From JAVBOW01 sp031550615 (GTDB lineage Bacteria; Bacteroidota; Bacteroidia; Bacteroidales; Rikenellaceae): DNA of 64,000 bases. Positions 61,605 through 64,000 of the stretch are shown here, one piece after another. Each line of letters opens with the position of its first letter. Position 1 is the stretch's first letter. The stretch is from NCBI GenBank assembly GCA_031550615.1, contig JAVBOL010000005.1, forward strand, positions 1 through 64,000, given 5' to 3'. Made by a program: the position numbers and the translations under genes. Below the pieces are notes generated by a model. That model saw nothing but the letters and a program-made list of their open reading frames with translations. It did not search any database and was not told the DNA's origin.

Positions 61605-61634
61605 CAAAATTAATCATTTTTGCGCTATCTGCAA
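61605..61634 (-). promoter_or_regulatory. Promoter of the coiled-coil gene and zapA
   Basis: Read on the minus strand, TTG at 61634-61632 and TAATTTTG at 61612-61605 are exactly 19 bases apart, 30 bases before the ATG. It may also drive 6S RNA at the end of the same unit. Confidence 0.72.
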
Positions 61635-61636
61635 AA

Positions 61637-62932
61637 TTATTTCCCCGCCAACACGCCGATATGGTCATATTCGCCGGCCTCTGTGAGTGTTACGTCACAG
61701 AAAGTCCCAGGGCGGACTTTCTTCGCGGTGCGTATGATAACCTCCTGGTCAACCTCGGGCGAATCGTACTGCGTGCGCCCCACCAAAAAGTCGCCCTCGC
61801 GGCGATCTATAATGACGCGTTCCGTCGCGCCCACGCGAGCGCAATTCTTTTCGAGCGATATTTCACGCTGCACGGCGATAAGGCGCTCTGCACGGCGCTC
61901 TTTTTCCCCCTGGGGCACATCGTCTTTGAGCGTGCGGGCGCTGATAGTGTCCTCCTCCTCGCTGTATGGGAAAACGCCGAGGCGCTCGAAACGCATTTCA
62001 CGGACGAATTCGATAAGTTGTTCGAAATCCCGGGGCGTTTCGCCTGGAAAGCCCACGAGCATCGTCGTGCGCAGGGCGATACCCGGTATTTCGGCGCGCA
62101 GCCGCCCGATCAACTCGCGTGTGCCCTGGCCCGATATGCTGCGCCTCATTGCGGTCAACTGGCTGTCAGACACGTGCTGGAGCGGTATATCGAGATATTT
62201 GCATATCTTGGGTTCATCTCGGATGGCCTCAATGACATCGGCGGGAAAATGCGCCGGATAGGCATAATGCAGCCTGATCCATTCGATGCCATCGACAAGG
62301 CAAAGTTTACGCAACAGCCCACCCAGGCGGCGCTCACCGTAGAGGTCGAGCCCGTAATAGGTCGTGTCCTGCGCTATGACCATCAACTCCCTGACCCCCT
62401 TCGCGGCAAGCATCGAGGCTTCGGCCAGCAGCTCCTCCTCGGGAATCGAGCGGTGCCCCCCGCGTATGTGCGGTATGATGCAATAGCTGCACGTGCGGTC
62501 GCAGCCCTCGGATATTTTAAGGTATGCGTAGTGCGCGGGCGTGGTGAGCGAACGGCTGGTTTCCAGCGCCTTGTCGTACGTTCCGCCCAGGGCTGTGACG
62601 AGCTCCGGGGCTTGGTCGACACCGAAGAAAGCGTCGACTTCGGGTATCTCGGTGCGCAGTTCTTCGGGGTAGCGCTGGCTCAGGCACCCGAATACATATA
62701 TATGGTCTATCACACCGTCCTGTTTCGCCTGTACGAAACCGAGAATCGTTTCTATCGACTCTTCTTTCGCGTCGCCGATAAATCCGCAGGTGTTGACCAC
62801 CACCGTGCGGGCGCGGTCGGCCGCCTGTTCGAAAACGACTTTAAAGCCCGAGGCGGCGAGCTGGGCGGCCAGGTGCTCGGAGTCGACCGTATTCTTGGCG
62901 CATCCGAGCGTTACGAGATTCACCTTTTTCAT
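61637..62932 (-). CDS. rimO: Ribosomal protein S12 methylthiotransferase RimO
   Basis: Adds a methylthio group to Asp of ribosomal protein uS12. 431 residues; the N-terminal MTTase cluster cysteines are C11, C49 and C83, the radical SAM motif is C144-x3-C148-x2-C151 (EGCDRTCSYCIIP), and a TRAM domain occupies the last 65 residues (REGDFLVGRTQYDSPEVDQE). The starting GCAKNTVDSE and the RimO-type middle distinguish it from MiaB. The start overlaps the ftsY stop by 4 bases. Confidence 0.94.
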   Translation of the reverse strand: MKKVNLVTLGCAKNTVDSEHLAAQLAASGFKVVFEQAADRARTVVVNTCGFIGDAKEESIETILGFVQAKQDGVIDHIYVFGCLSQRYPEELRTEIPEVDAFFGVDQAPELVTALGGTYDKALETSRSLTTPAHYAYLKISEGCDRTCSYCIIPHIRGGHRSIPEEELLAEASMLAAKGVRELMVIAQDTTYYGLDLYGERRLGGLLRKLCLVDGIEWIRLHYAYPAHFPADVIEAIRDEPKICKYLDIPLQHVSDSQLTAMRRSISGQGTRELIGRLRAEIPGIALRTTMLVGFPGETPRDFEQLIEFVREMRFERLGVFPYSEEEDTISARTLKDDVPQGEKERRAERLIAVQREISLEKNCARVGATERVIIDRREGDFLVGRTQYDSPEVDQEVIIRTAKKVRPGTFCDVTLTEAGEYDHIGVLAGK

Positions 62933-63912
62933 GCGAAGAGCGTGTCGACGAATTTGCGGCGGTCGAACAGCTGCAACTGGTCGATACCCTCCCCCACTCC
63001 GATATATCGCACCGGCACACCGAATTGGTCGCTGATGTCGATCACCACGCCCCCTTTGGCCGTGCCGTCGAGTTTAGTGATGGCCAGCGAAGTGACCTGC
63101 GTAGCCTGGGTGAATTGGCGAGCCTGTTCGAAAGCGTTCTGGCCGGTGCTGCCGTCCAAAACGAGCATCACCTCGTGCGGCGCATCGGGGATCACCTTGG
63201 CCATTACGTTGCGTATTTTGGTCAGTTCGTTCATCAGCCCCACTTTGTTGTGCAACCGACCGGCGGTGTCGATCAGCACCACGTCGGCGCCGTTGGCGAC
63301 TGCCGATTTGAGAGTGTCGAAAGCCACCGAGGCGGGATCCGAGCCCATCTGCTGGCGCACCATGGTGGCCCCGTCGCGGTCGGCCCACACCTGCAACTGG
63401 TCTATGGCGGCGGCGCGGAAAGTGTCGGCGGCGCCGATATAGACCTTCTTGCCCATGCGACCGAGGCGCGCGGCGAGTTTTCCTATGGTGGTGGTTTTAC
63501 CCGCGCCGTTCACACCCACGACCATCACGACCATCGGCACGCCCTCGAGCGCCATGGTTTCATATTGGGCCTCGATCCGGTTCTCCTGCAGCAGCGCGGC
63601 GACCTCCTCGCGCAGCAGCGAGTGCAACTCCGAGGTGTTCATATATTTGTCTTTCGACACGCGCTCCTCAAGGCGTTCGATGATGCGCACGGTCGTCTCC
63701 ACACCCACATCAGAGGTTATGAGCACCTCCTCGAGCTGGTCGAGCACCTCATCGTTCACGTGCGACTTACCCGCCACGGCACGCGCCAGTTTTGAGAAAA
63801 GCCCCTCTTTGGTCTTTTCGAGCCCTGCCTGGAGGTCCTTTTCCTCGGTCGCGACCTGGGGCGCAGCTGTCTGCGGCGTTTTATCCTGTTTGAAAAAATC
63901 GAATAATCCCAT
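62929..63912 (-). CDS. ftsY: Signal recognition particle receptor FtsY
   Basis: GTPase that docks SRP-ribosome complexes at the inner membrane. 327 residues from MGLFDFFKQD; the A domain is short (about residues 1-30) as in most Bacteroidota. The N domain spans about 31-115 and the G domain has GVNGAGKT (133-140), DTAGRLHNK and TKLDGTAKGG. rimO follows, sharing ATGA. Confidence 0.96.
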   Translation of the reverse strand: MGLFDFFKQDKTPQTAAPQVATEEKDLQAGLEKTKEGLFSKLARAVAGKSHVNDEVLDQLEEVLITSDVGVETTVRIIERLEERVSKDKYMNTSELHSLLREEVAALLQENRIEAQYETMALEGVPMVVMVVGVNGAGKTTTIGKLAARLGRMGKKVYIGAADTFRAAAIDQLQVWADRDGATMVRQQMGSDPASVAFDTLKSAVANGADVVLIDTAGRLHNKVGLMNELTKIRNVMAKVIPDAPHEVMLVLDGSTGQNAFEQARQFTQATQVTSLAITKLDGTAKGGVVIDISDQFGVPVRYIGVGEGIDQLQLFDRRKFVDTLFA

Positions 63913-63930
63913 GAAAAAATAATTGTAGCG

Positions 63931-63961
63931 CAAAGATAATTAAAATAACAACCTGCCCCAA
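63931..63961 (-). promoter_or_regulatory. Promoter of ftsY-rimO
   Basis: Read on the minus strand, TTG at 63961-63959 and TATCTTTG at 63938-63931, 20 bases apart, 18 bases before the ftsY ATG. Confidence 0.68.
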
Positions 63962-64000
63962 CTTCGCTGTTCATGGCCCTTTGGCTCTAATACAAAAAGG

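Noticed and set aside
61661..63442. 593-codon + strand ORF opposite rimO and ftsY
   Set aside because: Antisense shadow of two certain genes in high-GC DNA.
1..64000. tRNA, rRNA, CRISPR array, insertion sequence
   Set aside because: I looked in the non-coding gaps and saw no cloverleaf, no regular short repeats with spacers and no transposase.

Overview
The window reads as a chromosomal segment of an anaerobic Bacteroidota, most likely order Bacteroidales. Three things point there. First, upstream regions repeatedly carry the Bacteroidota promoter pair, a -33 TTG and a -7 TAnnTTTG about 19-22 bases apart. Second, many genes lack Shine-Dalgarno sites. Third, the gene content (DUF3109, PorT-like outer-membrane barrel, long LepB, HydE, Bacteroidota-type Pgi and RNase Y) fits. 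High GC and tight packing would suit a Rikenellaceae/Alistipes-like genome, but that rank is only a guess. Nearly all of the window is ordinary core genome.

Layout. 1-1845 serine synthesis (serA partial, serC). 1997-5737 a tightly overlapped + strand run: yicC, gmk, nadD with an unusual C-terminal tail, ddl, DUF3109; truA converges on it. 6583-16536 dapB, lepB, yigZ, pyrB, pyrI, uvrA, an M16 peptidase, an O-methyltransferase and an outer-membrane barrel. 16583-20600 (minus) gpsA, pgi and an AsmA-like protein. 20723-30443 purH, then the cell-shape operon mreB-mreC-mreD-mrdA-rodA and a Ca2+ P-type ATPase. 30483-38731 phosphosugar mutase (minus), dnaA, bcp, recA, rel, a small membrane protein and a HIT protein. 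38808-39826 an AT-rich stretch with an XRE regulator.

39891-44592 is an integrated single-stranded DNA phage (Microviridae). On the minus strand it carries a small membrane ORF, the DNA pilot protein VP2, the rolling-circle replication protein VP4, the major capsid protein VP1 and a 106-residue ORF, then a hairpin-rich non-coding stretch. It has no integrase gene. Both ends lie in dif-like sequences sharing a 12-base core, so integration by the host XerC/XerD recombinases is the natural reading. The implied circular genome is 4,702 bases. This is the most interesting element of the window.

44741-47465 a zinc-type ABC binding protein and ATPase without a permease, followed by a zinc-dependent alkaline phosphatase. 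47531-53755 a small conserved protein, nnr, hydE, tatD, tcdA, an FKBP lipoprotein and an agmatinase-family enzyme. 54020-59031 pdxB (behind an attenuator-like leader), pyrD, creD, cinA and a small membrane protein. 59105-63912 (minus) ftsY-rimO, a coiled-coil gene plus zapA, a clear 6S RNA just downstream of zapA, and rny. No tRNA, rRNA, CRISPR array or transposase was seen.
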